A stretch of 64,000 nucleotides of DNA, taken from assembly GCA_024036415.1 (NCBI GenBank), contig JAMWET010000754.1:143501-207500 (forward strand). Reading direction: 5' to 3'. The notes under the pieces were generated by a model that saw only the letters and a list, made by a program, of their open reading frames with translations, made no database searches and had not been told where the DNA came from. The stretch comes from Prochilodus magdalenae. Its lineage: Eukaryota; Chordata; Actinopteri; Characiformes; Prochilodontidae. Below, piece by piece: positions 25,965 through 38,912 of this stretch. A program made the position numbers and the translations under genes. The stretch's first letter is position 1. The number at the start of each line of letters is the position of its first letter.

Positions 25965-27479
25965 CTAGGCCTGTGTTCCAGCGTAGAGTTAATGCGCATT
26001 CCATTAACCATGAGGAAGATAAAAAAAAGTGCTATGGCCATGATATTAATGTATCGTAAAAATGATTTTCCTACTGCAGTTGAACCCTGAACTTTTAGCA
26101 TTTTCAGGCTAGGACAGCAAACAGTATTAACATTCGCTTAAGTCTTTGTCCCGGTGCTGCTGGTGGATCAAGCGATTGCTTGTTTCAATCTTAAGTGATT
26201 CAGCGCTGAGCTGGTTGAGCTGCTCTAGGCAGGCTTGGTGTTGCATAACGTTCACGTCACAACAGTGTTGCTGTCTGTGTCAAAGCAGCCACGCACGACT
26301 TTCCTTTTTTCTTAACCATATTTTCTTCCTGAGATAAAACAAGTGATCTGGGTATTTGAATACCGGTGCCCGGAACGCTTAACTGAGTATTCAGTTACCC
26401 GTGCATGTCTGATGCTTGGCCCCCTTTGTTTCCATTGCTCCAGTAAAAACCAGAGTCTGTCAACCAGCAGTGTGCCTGTTAGCATTCACTGCTGCTAGCG
26501 AACACCACACTGGCGTTGAGCTTGACACGCTGTCTTGCCGAGTACTGTGGAAAGGAGCGAGTGAGTGGGGCGGTAGTGCGACAGCAGTGGTGGCCCTGAG
26601 TCCAGAACTGTGGTGGAGAAGCAGTGGGGAGCCTCCGGGGAGCGCTCAGGTTACCACCGCCGCATCCTGCTGCATTAGCAGGGCACGGTGAAATAACAGC
26701 CTGCCATCTGGAACGGCCCACTAGCCCCCGTGCAGCCTTCCAATCACACTTTCCTCAATTAAGAGTTGTTTGTTCAGGCTAGACGTTTTCCTGCCCGCCT
26801 TTTTTCCCCTACGTTTCCTACACCTTAGGTCTTCCTCCTGACTTTGAAGTCTCCGATGCGTCCCTCGGCTTGGGTTTAGTCTCTCAGATAGCGGCGGTGT
26901 TTCGTCTTGAATGTTCAGGGTCTGCTATTTGATATTTTAAAAGCATGTGTGAAGCAGGTGTGTGAAAGGTGCGTGTGAAGTCTGTGGAGGATGAATCCTG
27001 GCTTTGTCCTGCTGAGATGTCCGCTTGCTACGCTGGGTGAAAGCACTTTGAGGGTGCAGGCCTGGCCTTCGTGCTCAACATGGCCCTCTCGTGACCCCAC
27101 TTGGGCTGAGACAATGAACACCCTTGAAAAGCTTTTTTGTTCTTCACCACCACTCTCTCTTCTCTTTGTCCCTCAGTAAGAGGGTTTTTACCTTAGCGAG
27201 TCCCTCTTTGTGCCTCTAGGCGCGTACTCTTGTGGTTCGCTGGCACTACGATCTGAGCCGCATTTGCCTAAAACGTTATCTCTTGTTGTCTGGCTGTGTT
27301 TAGAATCATGTTACTCACGAGCGCTGCTTAAAAGACGTTAACACTCTAATCCCCTCAGGTCCGTGTCTCTCTCAGTCCTTAACACAAATTGCAACCTGCG
27401 AGTTTAGCGTCAGCTTCTGTGTAATTGGTTGTTGCGGCAAAAAATTATGCCATTTTTACGAGGCCTAGAATCTTAACGG

Positions 27480-27860
27480 ACTCATGCGCCATATGAAGCA
27501 GTTTTTTTATACTGTAAATGTGTCTAAAGAGCTTGCCGGGGCCGGAGAGCCTTCAAGGGTTATAGCCAACGAGCTAATTAATGCAAAGTACAGCTGCGGG
27601 ATTCAAGCTCATAACCGGCTTCTCCTGCACCAGCAGTAATCAGTAGGCTTTCACAGATGTACATAGAGAACAGACCCGCAGGAGCAGGAGTGTGGGCCCC
27701 CTCGCTTAATAATCCGGCACATGCCGAGAAAAATATACTGTATATAAATGAACCTCTAAACCTGCACCTAGCGAGCTCATCTGTGGATTGAGTTGGAGCT
27801 CCACTGCTTGAATTAATTAATTCTGCTCAGCTAATTTAATTTCAGCAACCATGTGCTTCT
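27480..27860. promoter_or_regulatory. Candidate conserved noncoding element
   Basis: Contains CCAACGAGCTAATTAATGCA, TACAGCTGCGGG, CGCTTAATAATCCGGCACAT and GAATTAATTAATTCTGC (a palindromic paired-homeodomain-like site). Complex sequence with no repeat signature. The strongest CNE-like texture of the upstream half, but conservation is not observable here. Confidence 0.38.
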
Positions 27861-28959
27861 CCAGATTTTCGAATGTGTGGGGGAATAAAAAAAAGAACGT
27901 AGGTTTGGCATTAGCTTCGGAGGTAACATGATAGGCAACATGGTTTCCACGAGTTTCTTCTTCCTTCTTTGACATGCTGTTCCGCTGACTGATAGACAGG
28001 TGCTTTGTTTGGGGTATTTTTAGCCGTGACTCATCCCCTGGAGTGCCTTTTAGTGTGAGAGTGATTTGCACAGTCTCTCAGGTGTCATCAGGGTGGGTTT
28101 GATCCTCGCCTTGAAAGCCAAAGTGAGGGAAAGAAGCGTAAAGAATAAACTGGCATTGATAGTGCACCTTGGGTGCATGACCGTGTACCAGCAGTCGTGC
28201 TCCTTTGTGTTAGGGAGGGAAAGGAAGTCTTTACGTCCAAATGCCTGCTTATGTTTTTATTTAAACCCTTTTTACAACAATGCCAGCGCCATGCTTCTTT
28301 AAAGTAGTGATAGAAAACACAGAAGCACAAAGGAAGCTTGATATATGGATCCATTATAGCATTCCCTGTATGCGCATGCACACGTTGTTCAACTGCTCTA
28401 GGGGTTTAGCAAAGGGGACTTCAGCGGGACTGAGCGAGAAGAGAATGCTTGTGGTTATTGTTATAAATTACATCACAACTTTTGAGCATATCGTGGGTTT
28501 CGGGTGGGATAGGTACTGATGACAGGTATAAGTCTTTGTATGTCTGTGAATCATACATGCATTGTGGACAGTCCTTGCCCAAATACTGGAGGCTCCAGTC
28601 TGGAAGCCTGACTATCTGAGGTTTTTTACAGGCACAGCAGGACAATGAAGCCCATAAGCTGTTCATGGCACTTTGAGCCATGCTGTCAGCTTATCAGAGC
28701 ATGCAGGGTGGGTGCCCAAGATGCCAGGGAGATACAGGTAGCAGTGGGAGTGCCATTTGAACCTGCCTCTTAGCATCTTTCCTGCTATCAGTGACAACCA
28801 TCGTAAGTGAGAAGGGCTTTTGAGCACCGCTGAGGCGCGCTTCCTAAAGCGACGCGACTAGCGCCGAATTCCCACTAGTCACGGATTCACTGACCACTGT
28901 CATGTGGAGTTGATGGGCTTTAAAAGAGACGTCTCCTGGAGGAGTGCAAAGAGATTTCA

Positions 28960-29130
28960 CTGGGGAATGTGTGTTTTGCGAGTCGATCTGGCAGCAGTCA
29001 CCTGGACACCGTATCTTGTCCCGAACGTGGGCTGCTTAATTAGAATTGGACTTTAATTATACGCCATTGCAGACAGATGAGTGTGTTTTGCCATTAAACA
29101 CGCTCCCCATCGCAGCCCCCCCACTCCTCT
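28960..29130. promoter_or_regulatory. Candidate conserved noncoding element
   Basis: GGGCTGCTTAATTAGAATTG, ACTTTAATTATACGCCATTG and CATTAAACACGC form a cluster of homeodomain-like cores in otherwise GC-balanced sequence. Confidence 0.35.
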
Positions 29131-31489
29131 GTCGTCCCTTTAGGAGTTCTCCAATCATTTCATTTTCAATCACTTTGCCGCTCCATTAAGTTTCAGCCAC
29201 ACACACACACAAACACACAGAGGCGCAAAAGAAAGACGGCATAACAACGAAAAGGCTGACTCAGCGCATCACCAGCCATGGTGAGCCTTCCCATCCAGCT
29301 TTCTCCGACGAGCTCCAACTCCGAATCCCGCTTGTGTAACCATTTACCCCTGTCTCCATTTGGTTAATAGATCCATTAGGCAGGATGTGAAGGAGAGGGA
29401 AATTAGAGAGAGTAGAGAGCGAGTGTGTGTATGTGTGGCGCAATCTGAGTGTGTGACACGTTAATTCAGCGTAATTTATGACAGGGAGCGCTGCGGGGAG
29501 ACGTTTTCCTGTGCGAGTTGTGTCTCATAGGGTCCTTCTCTTACATTTCTTTCTCCATCACTGCCATTACAGCACCATCTCGCTAACATCCGCCTGATGC
29601 AAGTACAGAGCAAGTCGCCCTGCTGGAGGCAGGCAATAGCCGAGGAAAGTCTTAGCATTCCGTGCTAGCATGCTGCATAGGTGGGGGGCTAAAAGCACAC
29701 CTGCGGAGAGAGTGGAGGCTAATCGGATTTCCCTCGCACCGTTATGGCCACTCGCTGCTTCTCTTATGGTTTATATTTATGGACGGCTGTTGCCCTAGCC
29801 AGGTCCCCTTCCTCCAGCAACCCCCCCCCCCACCTTTCTGATTAGATCCTGGATGACGGCTATGGCCCTGAGCTGTGGTGATCAATCCTAATTTACTGTG
29901 GGAATCCGATGAACATATAAAAGATTCAGTGCGCTGACCTGACCAGTTGAAAGGACGTATAGTTGTCATGCATCCATATCACTTAGAGCCGGCCACATGA
30001 AAGTAGCCATCTCTCTGTTGTTTTTGAGAGAGCTGCTGAGCATGGCTACCTCACGGACTGAATAACAATAAGAGACGTGTCCCTGTTTTCCAGGAATCAG
30101 CTTGTGTGGTACTTACTAGACCCAGAATATGCTGACCTGCCACTCACCCCAACAGGCCATCTGTTTGTTTTGGATCATGCTGATGTGTGGGATATTTGCA
30201 TGGCTTCTGCTGGCAGCTTCTCGCTTTCTCACATTGTAATTGTTAGATTTCCAGAAATATGAAACTTCACAATTCACTTGTAGTATCTGCCTGTACTAAT
30301 GCTTGTGCCAAATGTTAGAGTGCCTACTGGTGTTGCTGCTCAGCCAAGGTGACTGGTCAGTGGAGGACCATCCTCATCAAAATAACAAAGGAAATATGAT
30401 AGCAAGCTGCATTATACCCTTCATATTTTCTTCGTATCAGCCATTGCCTAAGCCCTGATTCTTGCAGAAACACTTACACACTTACTCTTACACCTCAATA
30501 TTAGGTCATAATTAAAAATATAATCTCAAGTATAGTAATCTTAGGGCAACTTTCTGTCTTACGTTGTATTGACACCTAGTTTTTTTGCTGAGTTTGTGTT
30601 CTGTATCTTCTTCATTTGTTTCAGTTGCTTTCACCCAGTAACGTACTAAATGTGCATGTAAATATCACATGAGTTCTTTGTGTTCTTTGATTGATCAGAT
30701 TGGCAGGGATTCACGTGCCTTGTTACATTCATATTTACCACCATGGAACCAATCTGAACTTTCTCCAACCTATTATAAGCTCCCCAGAAAAAAAAATAGT
30801 CATATATGCCAGGGAAGGCATCCACCAAATCTGGCAACAGCTGCACAACTCCTTGATGTCCTCTTTGTCCTGTGTGCTTAGTATAAAATCAAGACTTATC
30901 CCTCAAAAATATTCTGCATAAAACGTGTGTCGCATGAGAACAATAATGCTTAATATCTACATGTATCACAGCCAGAGTAATAAAACTAACCTTTCTTGAG
31001 GTCTACTTTACAATGACCGACTGGTTTAAGTACTGGTCAGTTTGCAGTCAGGTTGCCGGTGTCTGGCATCAGCCTGTCAAAACGTTTCACAGTCCATGTG
31101 AACAACACTTTGCAACTGCAGGCCATTATTATCAGCGGTTTCTATGCCTCTGTAAAGGGTGTTCTGAGGAAAACATGCTCTAGTGTTAAATTCACTCGTT
31201 TGGTGCAGACCATTCACTCGTTTGGTGTGAAATGAAGAACACTTTGCTTGAAAACGAAGCAGGACTCTTGATTTTTTGCAGACCACGGTTCATTGGTTTG
31301 AGCAGCCCAGTATGAGTACAGTATTGACACCTGTCAAAATGGACCAAACCAAAGGCAAAGAATCAGCCGGTCCCAAACAAACGAGGCAGGTGGCCTTAAA
31401 ATGATACGTTGTTCAAAGATGGCAGCTGTACAGGAGAGGACGAAAACTGTTTAGTTTTCTAGTATGTCAGTTACACCAGAATGTTCTAG

Positions 31490-31635
31490 CTTTTTTGAGC
31501 TATTTCTGGTGGTCCAATCTTGGTTGAATCTTCACATTATGTAAAAGGCATCTGTTGTGTTCAAACGGTGCATAAAAGTCAAAATCGACACAAATGTGAT
31601 ACATGTTTTTACTTGACAGTAATGATTTAATTACA
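31490..31635 (-). mobile_element. Diverged partial MITE, CGCTGTCC family (copy H)
   Basis: Minus-strand match. In plus orientation the landmarks GCTATTTCTGGTGGTCCAAT, TGCATAAAAGTCAAAATCGA and GATACATGTTTTTACTTGAC are in the same order as in copy C (GCCATTTCTGTTGGTCCATT, GGCATAAAAGTGAAAAAGGT, GATACATGTTTTTCATTGGA). The far half is missing. Confidence 0.6.
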
Positions 31636-33737
31636 GCCAGGTAACCTATGTGGAACTCAGAGTGATGGTAAACAGTCTGCTGCAGGATAAGTGGTTCGTT
31701 GGTTCTATTTACATTCTTACTTTATGTTATACAATGTTGAAAGTGCTAGAATGTAGGTTTGAATGAATGTTTTGCTGAAATATTAAAATTACACAGATAT
31801 AGCTATGGTATTCCAGATCCCTGGATAAATATTTTATTGCTTTGAATTGACTAGCTGTCTGATAGACTGCACTATTTACCAATGTTTTGAGTCACCAACC
31901 ACCCCTGCTGCTCAGCGGCGTTTATAAAATCACGGATGGGCCGTTTCCCTTCATCCAGCTATATTGCGTCATTTAATTTAGGCTTCTGCTGCTAAGCATG
32001 TTTACAGCAGCAGCATACGGCCCGCTCTATGGAGCGGGAACTTTGGACTGATGCACCCCATCCAGAGCGATGAGAAAGACGTGTGTTTGGCAGAGATGGG
32101 ATGACTCACCCCAAGTTTGTGAAGAATCACGTTTTTCTGCCTAAGCTTCCCAGCGTCTGCGTGCTCCTCTTTTCCAGTATTTTATGCAGAGCTTCTGCAA
32201 AGGAAGCTCTAAATGCGACACTCAGGCTGTTGTCGGATTTCTATCTAGCGGGCTAAGCAAATATTCATGAATTGGGACTTTAATGCCAGAGATTTAGTGT
32301 CCCCATCAAAGGAGCATTTTACATTGTGCAGTAAATTCACACGCCATGGATTGTGCTGTTGACAGCAAACTGTATTAAAGCGCGCTGTCACTGAAGCTGA
32401 AAACAGGCGATAACCCAACTGTTGCTGATCTGCTTGTTGTGAGGTTGTAGTTAAAAGTCATCTGTAACTCTGCGGTTTAACTGAGGCCTCACCCTACGAC
32501 GTGTCGCACTTAAAAGCAAGCAGAGCCAAACTGACTGCTTATCTCCATCAATTCAGGTAATTAGTCAGCTCAACACGGCTTGATTCATTGGTGGACAACT
32601 GCATTAGTGACATGATGTTTGATCACTCCATTACTTATCTATTAGTTACACTAATGAATCGTCCAGTCATTGCCTGCAGGGCTTTACTCCTGCATGTTGT
32701 AGGTGAAAAATCATATATGCAAAAGCCATCCGCACACAAGATGTGTAGGTGTGAAGTATGCAGCTTAAACCATAACCTTATTATGCTTTGTACATTTTAG
32801 ACCTGCCACAAATATTGTACAATCCTCCTCCCCTCCCAACATATCCCAACTGGCTGAACTTGTATAGTAAAGCTATTAAACGTATAAGCTGATAATCATT
32901 ATTTTTATTAGGTGTGGGTTTCACATTCATATATTTATAATTTGAATCTGATATTTTGATTTTGATTTTGATTTATTTGATCTTCATCCTTTGGGTTGAG
33001 AGAAAACATTCATAAAAGAAGCTGCAAGACATTATATTAACGTTTGCAATTTTAATTATCATTGAATATTGTTGCTATTAATATTAAAAAGAATATTATA
33101 TAATAATAGTATAACAATAATGAAATATATATAGTCATAATGAAATAGAATATTGAATATAAATTATTTAAGACCATCAATAACAAAAATTAGCAGCAGC
33201 TTCATGTTCTATGGACTTGTTTTGTGCCAGGGGAAACATGGCAGAAGCCAGAAACGGCACACAGGAGATTATTCAGCCATCTAAAAGAGAAGTAAGTCTG
33301 TAGTGTGGTGGTATTTTGGTTTTTATAAGAGTGCAGAGGGAGACTTGATTGAAGACGCTCACCCTGTCTGCAGAACACGCTGAAAGAACAGCGTTGCAAA
33401 AGGGGGCAACATTTCCTGCTGGTGAATAAGAAGCCGACTTCAATCTTGTATTGAAAGTGCACATCAGATAGTTTGATGGTCTAAATGACCTTATCAGAAA
33501 ATGTTCCCCGCTTTTAAATTCTATTTAGGATGCTTTGAAAGCCTAGATCACTGAGGGATGGGGGATATTAAGCTGTGTTGGTTCTGAATTACAAACTCAT
33601 GTTTGAACCTCTCATGGCCACAGAGTGGCACCTTTAATGTTCAGACGCATGATATGATTTTTTACATGTTTACAAAAGAACCTCTGCCTCTGCTATTATT
33701 ACAGTGTTATTATTATAATGGTGGCTTTCAACATAAA
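31636..33737. other. Noncoding; CNE-like block at 32.0-32.4 kb
   Basis: Apart from the block at 32010-32400, I see AT-rich sequence with no recognised features. Confidence 0.45.
32010..32400. promoter_or_regulatory. Candidate conserved noncoding element
   Basis: Complex balanced sequence with no repeat: GGGCTAAGCAAATATTCATG, GAATTGGGACTTTAATGCCA and GTATTAAAGCGCGCTGTCAC. A perfect 7-bp stem with a 4-base loop lies at 32021-32038 (CCCGCTC/GAGCGGG). Enhancer function is inference. Confidence 0.36.
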
Positions 33738-34018
33738 ACCTGGACAGCACAGTGGGTAGCCTTGGAGCGAGAAGGCCTGGGTTTGATTCCCCAACCAGGC
33801 CATCCATGTACATGTGGGTTATCTTTGGGTGCTCCAGTTTCCTCTTACAGTCCAGTAGCATGCAGTCAGCTAAGTTGCCCCTATATTGCCCCTAGGTATG
33901 TCTGTGTGTCTGCCCCATCATAGACTGGTGACCAGTTTAGGATGTCTTGGAACAGGTTCTAGCTACCTGCATCCCAAGGGGATAAGTGACTTAGAGATTT
34001 CTGAGGAATGAATAAATA
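33738..34018 (+). mobile_element. tRNA-derived SINE
   Basis: The head has AGCACAGTGGGTAGC (A-box-like) and GGTTTGATTCC (B box, 33780-33790). The body has GGGTGCTCCAGTTTCCTCTT, ACAGTCCAGTAGCATGCAG, TTGCCCCTATATTGCC and CATAGACTGGTGACCAG. It ends GGGGATAAGTGACTTAGAG and GAATGAATAAAT, the usual tail of this abundant fish SINE. Probably complete but diverged. Confidence 0.8.
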
Positions 34019-35150
34019 TGAAACGCTGGTTTGTGTATCAGTACGTTTCAAACATTTTCAGCGCAGTTTAACAATACTGGGATAATAATGAGAACCATTC
34101 ATTAATAATTTTGGTCACTATAATCATGATGTCAAATTATATCATGGTCTAAAGCCAAATAATGTGTCTAAAGGAAACTTTTACTGGAGCAGTAACCTTT
34201 AGCGAGCAGCGGTGAGTAATGTTTGTTTATCGGAGCTCAGACTGTGTCTGTTGGGAGCTATTTTGTATTGATGAGTATTCAGTTACTTTTACCACATTAG
34301 CTTCTTAGGTAATAACCATCTGCATACATGTTATTTTAGGAGTAGCACATAGCCAGATTAGACTTCCACATATTGGGTCTATTTCAGTCTAGTTCGTTTT
34401 AATTTCAGCTTTATAACGTTGATTAGGGGTGTTATACTGACATGTGCTTTCCTCCAGTGACCTCTACCTCTAGTTCTCTTTCCTCTTTGAGTTTTCTTAT
34501 ATTCAATATTAAGCCTGCAGGGGTATTTTGTTACTGGAATGGCAAAGTGATGTTCTGGTGTTTACAAACAGCCTGTTTGTAAGGCAGTACTTGGCGTTTT
34601 TTACTAAGTTGTTATTCGGCGAGTGAGAGTAGCACTTCAGGGAGGAGATATAGCCGAACAGGTGTATTTTCAACCTGCCTTTTCTTTCTCTCTGTAGAAA
34701 CACGATGCTGGGTAGTTTATCAGACTGTCGAGGAAAGGTATCTTTTTGCCTGTCTGCTTTTAGAGTAGATGTAGCTAAAGAGAAATCTGGAGCAGAGCTT
34801 TTGGTCTCCCATTTTATGGGCTTGATAAAAGAGAGAGCAGGGTGGAATTGACGGTGCACTGTTGTCCGGGACTGCTCCGAACTCGCATCATTGGAGGCAA
34901 TAAGCACCCCCGCTGTCACCTGAAAGCTGTTGGAACATGAACGTCCCCGCCCAGTTCGACACACTTTCTGCACATCCAACTTGCTCTGGAGTTTTCTTAG
35001 CCTGCTATCTTGCTGGAGCTGTAATTGGTTCCCTGTTAGCTCTACAGGGGCTAGTACTTTCTCCAAGAAAGGTCTGGTTATTCCCAACAGGAAGCATCAA
35101 TCAGAAACAGTGATCTGACTTGCAGGTTAGCCACTTTGTCCTGCAAGTGC
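34019..35150. other. Noncoding sequence without recognised features
   Basis: A 192-codon minus-strand open frame spans 34509-35087 but shows no protein family signature or splice context. It is more likely a chance frame. Confidence 0.45.
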
Positions 35151-35280
35151 GTTCTTAAAAATGGTTCCTCTGAGCAATAAAGAACCCTTTTATAGAACCT
35201 TTAGAAAGTTTGCACAATGTAAAGGAGGTTCTATACCACTGACAACCGTGCATCCAAGTCAAGAACCATTTTAAGAGTAT
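35151..35280. mobile_element. Short MITE (about 130 bp) with TTCTTAAAAATGGTTC ends
   Basis: The left end TTCTTAAAAATGGTTCC and right end GAACCATTTTAAGAGTA are inverted copies. The interior has AAAGAACCCTTTTATAGAAC and GGAGGTTCTATACCAC, typical of a very common fish nonautonomous DNA element. Confidence 0.7.
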
Positions 35281-37539
35281 GTGTATGTGGGAGTACTTTG
35301 TTGCTGGCCATGCCCCAAAGGGTCCAGTGGCCATGGGATAGAGATTTGATGTTTGATCCCCACCTCAAATCGGATAGAAGCTGACCAAGGCTCACGTGAT
35401 GCAGATTTGAGCTGCGTTCTATCATTCAGGCGGCCAGGCTGGGATTTAGCCTTATACTTTTATATTGTTGAGCGGACTGTAATGTGCTCAGCTGTAGACT
35501 TTTCACTGAGCGATCAAAGCGCATGCACACAAACAACTGCCGGCTTTAAAAGTGCTTAAAACCTCGCCTTGCTTGTGCCATCTGCATGTGACTGAAGGTT
35601 GACAGCTCCGAGATCCAGCAGCAGAGACTACAAAGAATTACTCAGCAAAGATTATCCAGGAAAAAACAGAGCAAAACAAACTAGTGGTCCCATTTTAGTT
35701 GCAGGGGCTCGTTCCGATAAGCCTTTATTTATTTATTGTTACATAAACAGACAGTCGGGATGATCAAGCTGATTAAAGTGATTGAATTCAACTATTTGTT
35801 AGGTTCTATTTTTGGGCAGGTCAGGCTGTCATGATGGAAAAGGGCATCAAGCTCATTCTGGCACTGCTGTTAAGTTTGAGTTTAGCAACTGAATAGACAC
35901 GTCTCTGAAAGACTTCTGTCTCAGGTTAATCTCATTGAAGCTGCCTGAAACACACGTTATTTATTTATTTATTTATTTAGTTAGTTATTATAGCAGGTTA
36001 CTTTCTATTCTTTGGCCCACATTTCTCTTTTTCTTTTCTCCTCTGATTTCCTCTGGACGTGTGGAAAATGCGGAAAGATGATTGTGGAATATGCTTTAGT
36101 CTCAATCATTTAAATTGCATTTGAATCTCTGTAGATTACAGCAGTTCAGAGAAGCAGTGAAGGATTAGGCTGCGATGGATGTCATAAGGCCGCGTTATCG
36201 ACATTTGCCTGTTAAGAACTTGATTTACTTGGAGGATTATGTTGATGGTGTTGACATAGCATAAGCATCTTACAAATGATAAACATACAGTGCATACACA
36301 AGTGCTTTAGATGCCAGGCTTCGTTCTGGATGCCTCATGCTAATTAGGGAACGGGTTACAGAGTGAGTTTAGAAAAACAGGTTCAGAATTTGAACTGCTA
36401 TATGCCAGCTCAGTGTAGCTCAACAATGTAAACTGCTGCTTCAAGTAATTTCTGGTTTCTGTAAAGGAGTGAAACAACGGAACATATATCGCCCCCTATG
36501 CTTCCTCTTATGTACTGCAGTATATCACAATGACTAGGTGTATCACATCATCATCATGAAAACCATGTGGATCTTTGATTTTGAGGTAACACATCAGCAG
36601 GTTAATGTTTTTGTTTCACAATCAACATTTCCAATGCCTAATCGACTTTGCTGTCTAAGCGCTGCGGCCACACATGTAATACGTAAGCCCTACATGAGCT
36701 TAAATCTGCTCTTGGCATTCGCTTTCTAGCACCGACTGGTGTCCCCTCTCCTTTTGCTTTTGCTTCCATCTCACGCTCGTGGAGGACGCGCGGCAGCTGC
36801 ATGAAAAACACATGATGCCATACTGCGGAAAAATAGTGCGCAACATGGGAATAGGCCGTGCCTCAGCGTTCTCGGCCTCGATGCATGCGCGCGCACACAC
36901 ATACACGCGCACAGAGCCCGGAGACAAGAAGCTTTTTCAATGGCACCATCACTGCTAGCTCCATCCCTGCCTCGTGGAACAGAAGGTGTATTTTTAAACC
37001 AGCGCTTGTGTGGAAAGCTGAAAATGCTGTCCGTGCTCTGCTTCCCCTTCAGTGCAAAACGTTCCTCCTCGCTGTCGCCTGAGATGTATGTGAAACTCGG
37101 GGCGCTGAGCGCTTTTCGTGTGTTGTGAAGAAGGGAGCGAGACAGAACAGGACTGTGCCTTAGAGGAAGGGGAAAAAGGAGATAGAGGAGGGTTGAGCAC
37201 GGCTCCAGCTGTATGCTTCAGTAATCTCATTGAGAGTGGTGTAGCTGGGGGAAGGGGCAGTGCCCTCTCGGTGCTGGCCCTGGCAAGTCAACATGTTTTT
37301 GATTGTTGTTGTTTGTCTGCTTTTGGTGCTGGAGGGATTTCAGGCAGTTTGATTATTGCTTAGCTGCTTTTAGGACTCTGGACCTCAACCCGGGTTGTAA
37401 ATCAGTGGCCAGCAGAAGAGACATAATGAGCTGTAATTGTTCACCAATGACCCAGTGAGGCCTCAAATGCTCACCTGTCCTCTAGCCACCAAGCAGCCAC
37501 TGCCTTTATAAGACGCATTCCATGAGTGAGAGCTTCCAT
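35281..37539. other. Noncoding; GC- and CpG-richer from 36.75 kb
   Basis: A (TTTA)n tract lies at 35957-35980. From 36750 to 37200 the sequence has CpG-containing runs (GGAGGACGCGCGGCAGCTGC; ATGCGCGCGCACACACATAC). It could be a promoter-like or first-exon region of the teneurin 5' end, but no splice donor or transcript evidence can be assigned. Confidence 0.4.
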
Positions 37540-38059
37540 ATGCACTCTCTTTCTTTCATTTTCTCTCTCTTTCTGTTCTCTTTTTACCCCTCTCTATACA
37601 TATATATCTCCTTTTTATCTCTTGCGCTTTCTCTTACCTCTCTCTCGCCACTCCCCCTTCTGTCCTTTCTCCAGTCTGTCCCCCTCTCTGTCTCTCTTTT
37701 CTTCTCTTTTCCTTATTTCTCTCTGTACTGCTCTTTTCTCTCTTGCTGTTTTGCCACTTTCTCCATTCTCTCTAACTCTCTCACCTTTTCTCTTCTTTCT
37801 GTATTTCCACCCTCTCGCTCTCTCTGTCCCTGACCTTTCTCCTTTTTTCTTTTTTCTCTTCTTTTTTCTGCCTCTCTCAGGCTGAACCTCTCTCACTCAA
37901 CCCCATCTCTGTCTCCTCTACTCCTTTCTTTTGCTCTCTTTTGTCTTTTTCTTTTTTCCTGCTCTTTCTCCCTTTCTGTCTTTTTATTGCTCTCCTTCTC
38001 ACTTTCACAGACTCAGTCCCCCTCTCTCTCCCTGTTCTGCCCTCTCTTATCTCTTTTCA

Positions 38060-38094
<35 letters not shown>

Positions 38095-38265
38095 ACTCTC
38101 TCTCTCACTCTCTCTCTCTCTCTCTCTCTTCCTGATCCACTCTCTTTTTTCTGTCTCTTCTTTCTGTTTCCCTGAGTCTGTCCCTCTTTCACTCATCCCT
38201 ATCTCTTTTTCCTCTTTCTCCCTCTCACAGACTTAATCCCTCTCTCTTTCCCTCCCTGCTCTCTG

Positions 38266-38336
<71 letters not shown>

Positions 38337-38340
38337 TCTC
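37540..38340 (+). repeat. Polypyrimidine (CT-rich) tract, about 800 bp
   Basis: The + strand is almost wholly C and T for about 800 bases, with purines rare. It is a mix of degenerate TCTCTTT runs and two pure (CT)n cores near 38054-38128 and 38270-38331. It generates Ser/Leu/Phe-rich open frames on one strand and Arg/Glu/Lys-rich frames on the other, none of them genes. Strand asymmetry of this length can form triplex (H-DNA) structures. Confidence 0.95.
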
Positions 38341-38867
38341 GTTTATTTATTTCTCCCCTCATTCACTCCTCGGCTCATTTGCTCTCCAAGGATTAAGAGG
38401 GGCAGCTGCAGTCAAGATTATTTATTTCCTCCCGTTCCAGCCACGATCCGTGATATTTGAGCATCCCGCGTGCTAACGCCCAGACCCCCAGCCCCCCACA
38501 CACATTACACAGACACACACATACACTCACACTCCCCCCCTAGCTCCCTGCTGACATCTCCTCCTACCTGTGGTAGCGTAGCAGAGCGTAGCCCTCTCGT
38601 GAAGACGATTTATGCCTCCTTTTTGCTGCCGTGTTGTTAATGGATAAGCACGCGTCTTGGCCGATCACGTTAGCGTTTCATGCAGTTCGGCCAAGGTCAG
38701 GGTGTACATCAGCGTGGAAAGTGAATAAATGTACCCCCCCACACACACACCCCCAAGCACACACTCCCCTCGTTATTTACTGGGACGAATTGAAAGCTTT
38801 ACTCTGGCTCTCCTCTCTCCCTCTCTCAGCCTTGGATCAGAGGGAAGTGATTAGTAGTAGGTAGAGT

Positions 38868-38912
<45 letters not shown>

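Larger units (their letters stand above)
25965..31489. other. Noncoding, GC-richer domain with several CNE-like blocks
   Basis: From about 26.4 to 29.5 kb the sequence is richer in G+C and CpG than the rest of the window. No ORF here has recognisable homology. A C run sits at 29821-29831. Candidate elements are listed at 27480-27860 and 28960-29130. Other balanced stretches are 26400-26760 and 29230-29480. 29.9-31.5 kb shows nothing recognisable. Confidence 0.45.

Noticed and set aside
34509..35087. 192-codon minus-strand frame
   Set aside because: No recognisable family, no supporting neighbouring exons, and an ordinary noncoding texture.
37522..38236. Several overlapping open frames of about 100 codons on both strands
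   Set aside because: They are translations of the polypyrimidine tract, which rarely forms stop codons. No domain signature or splice context.
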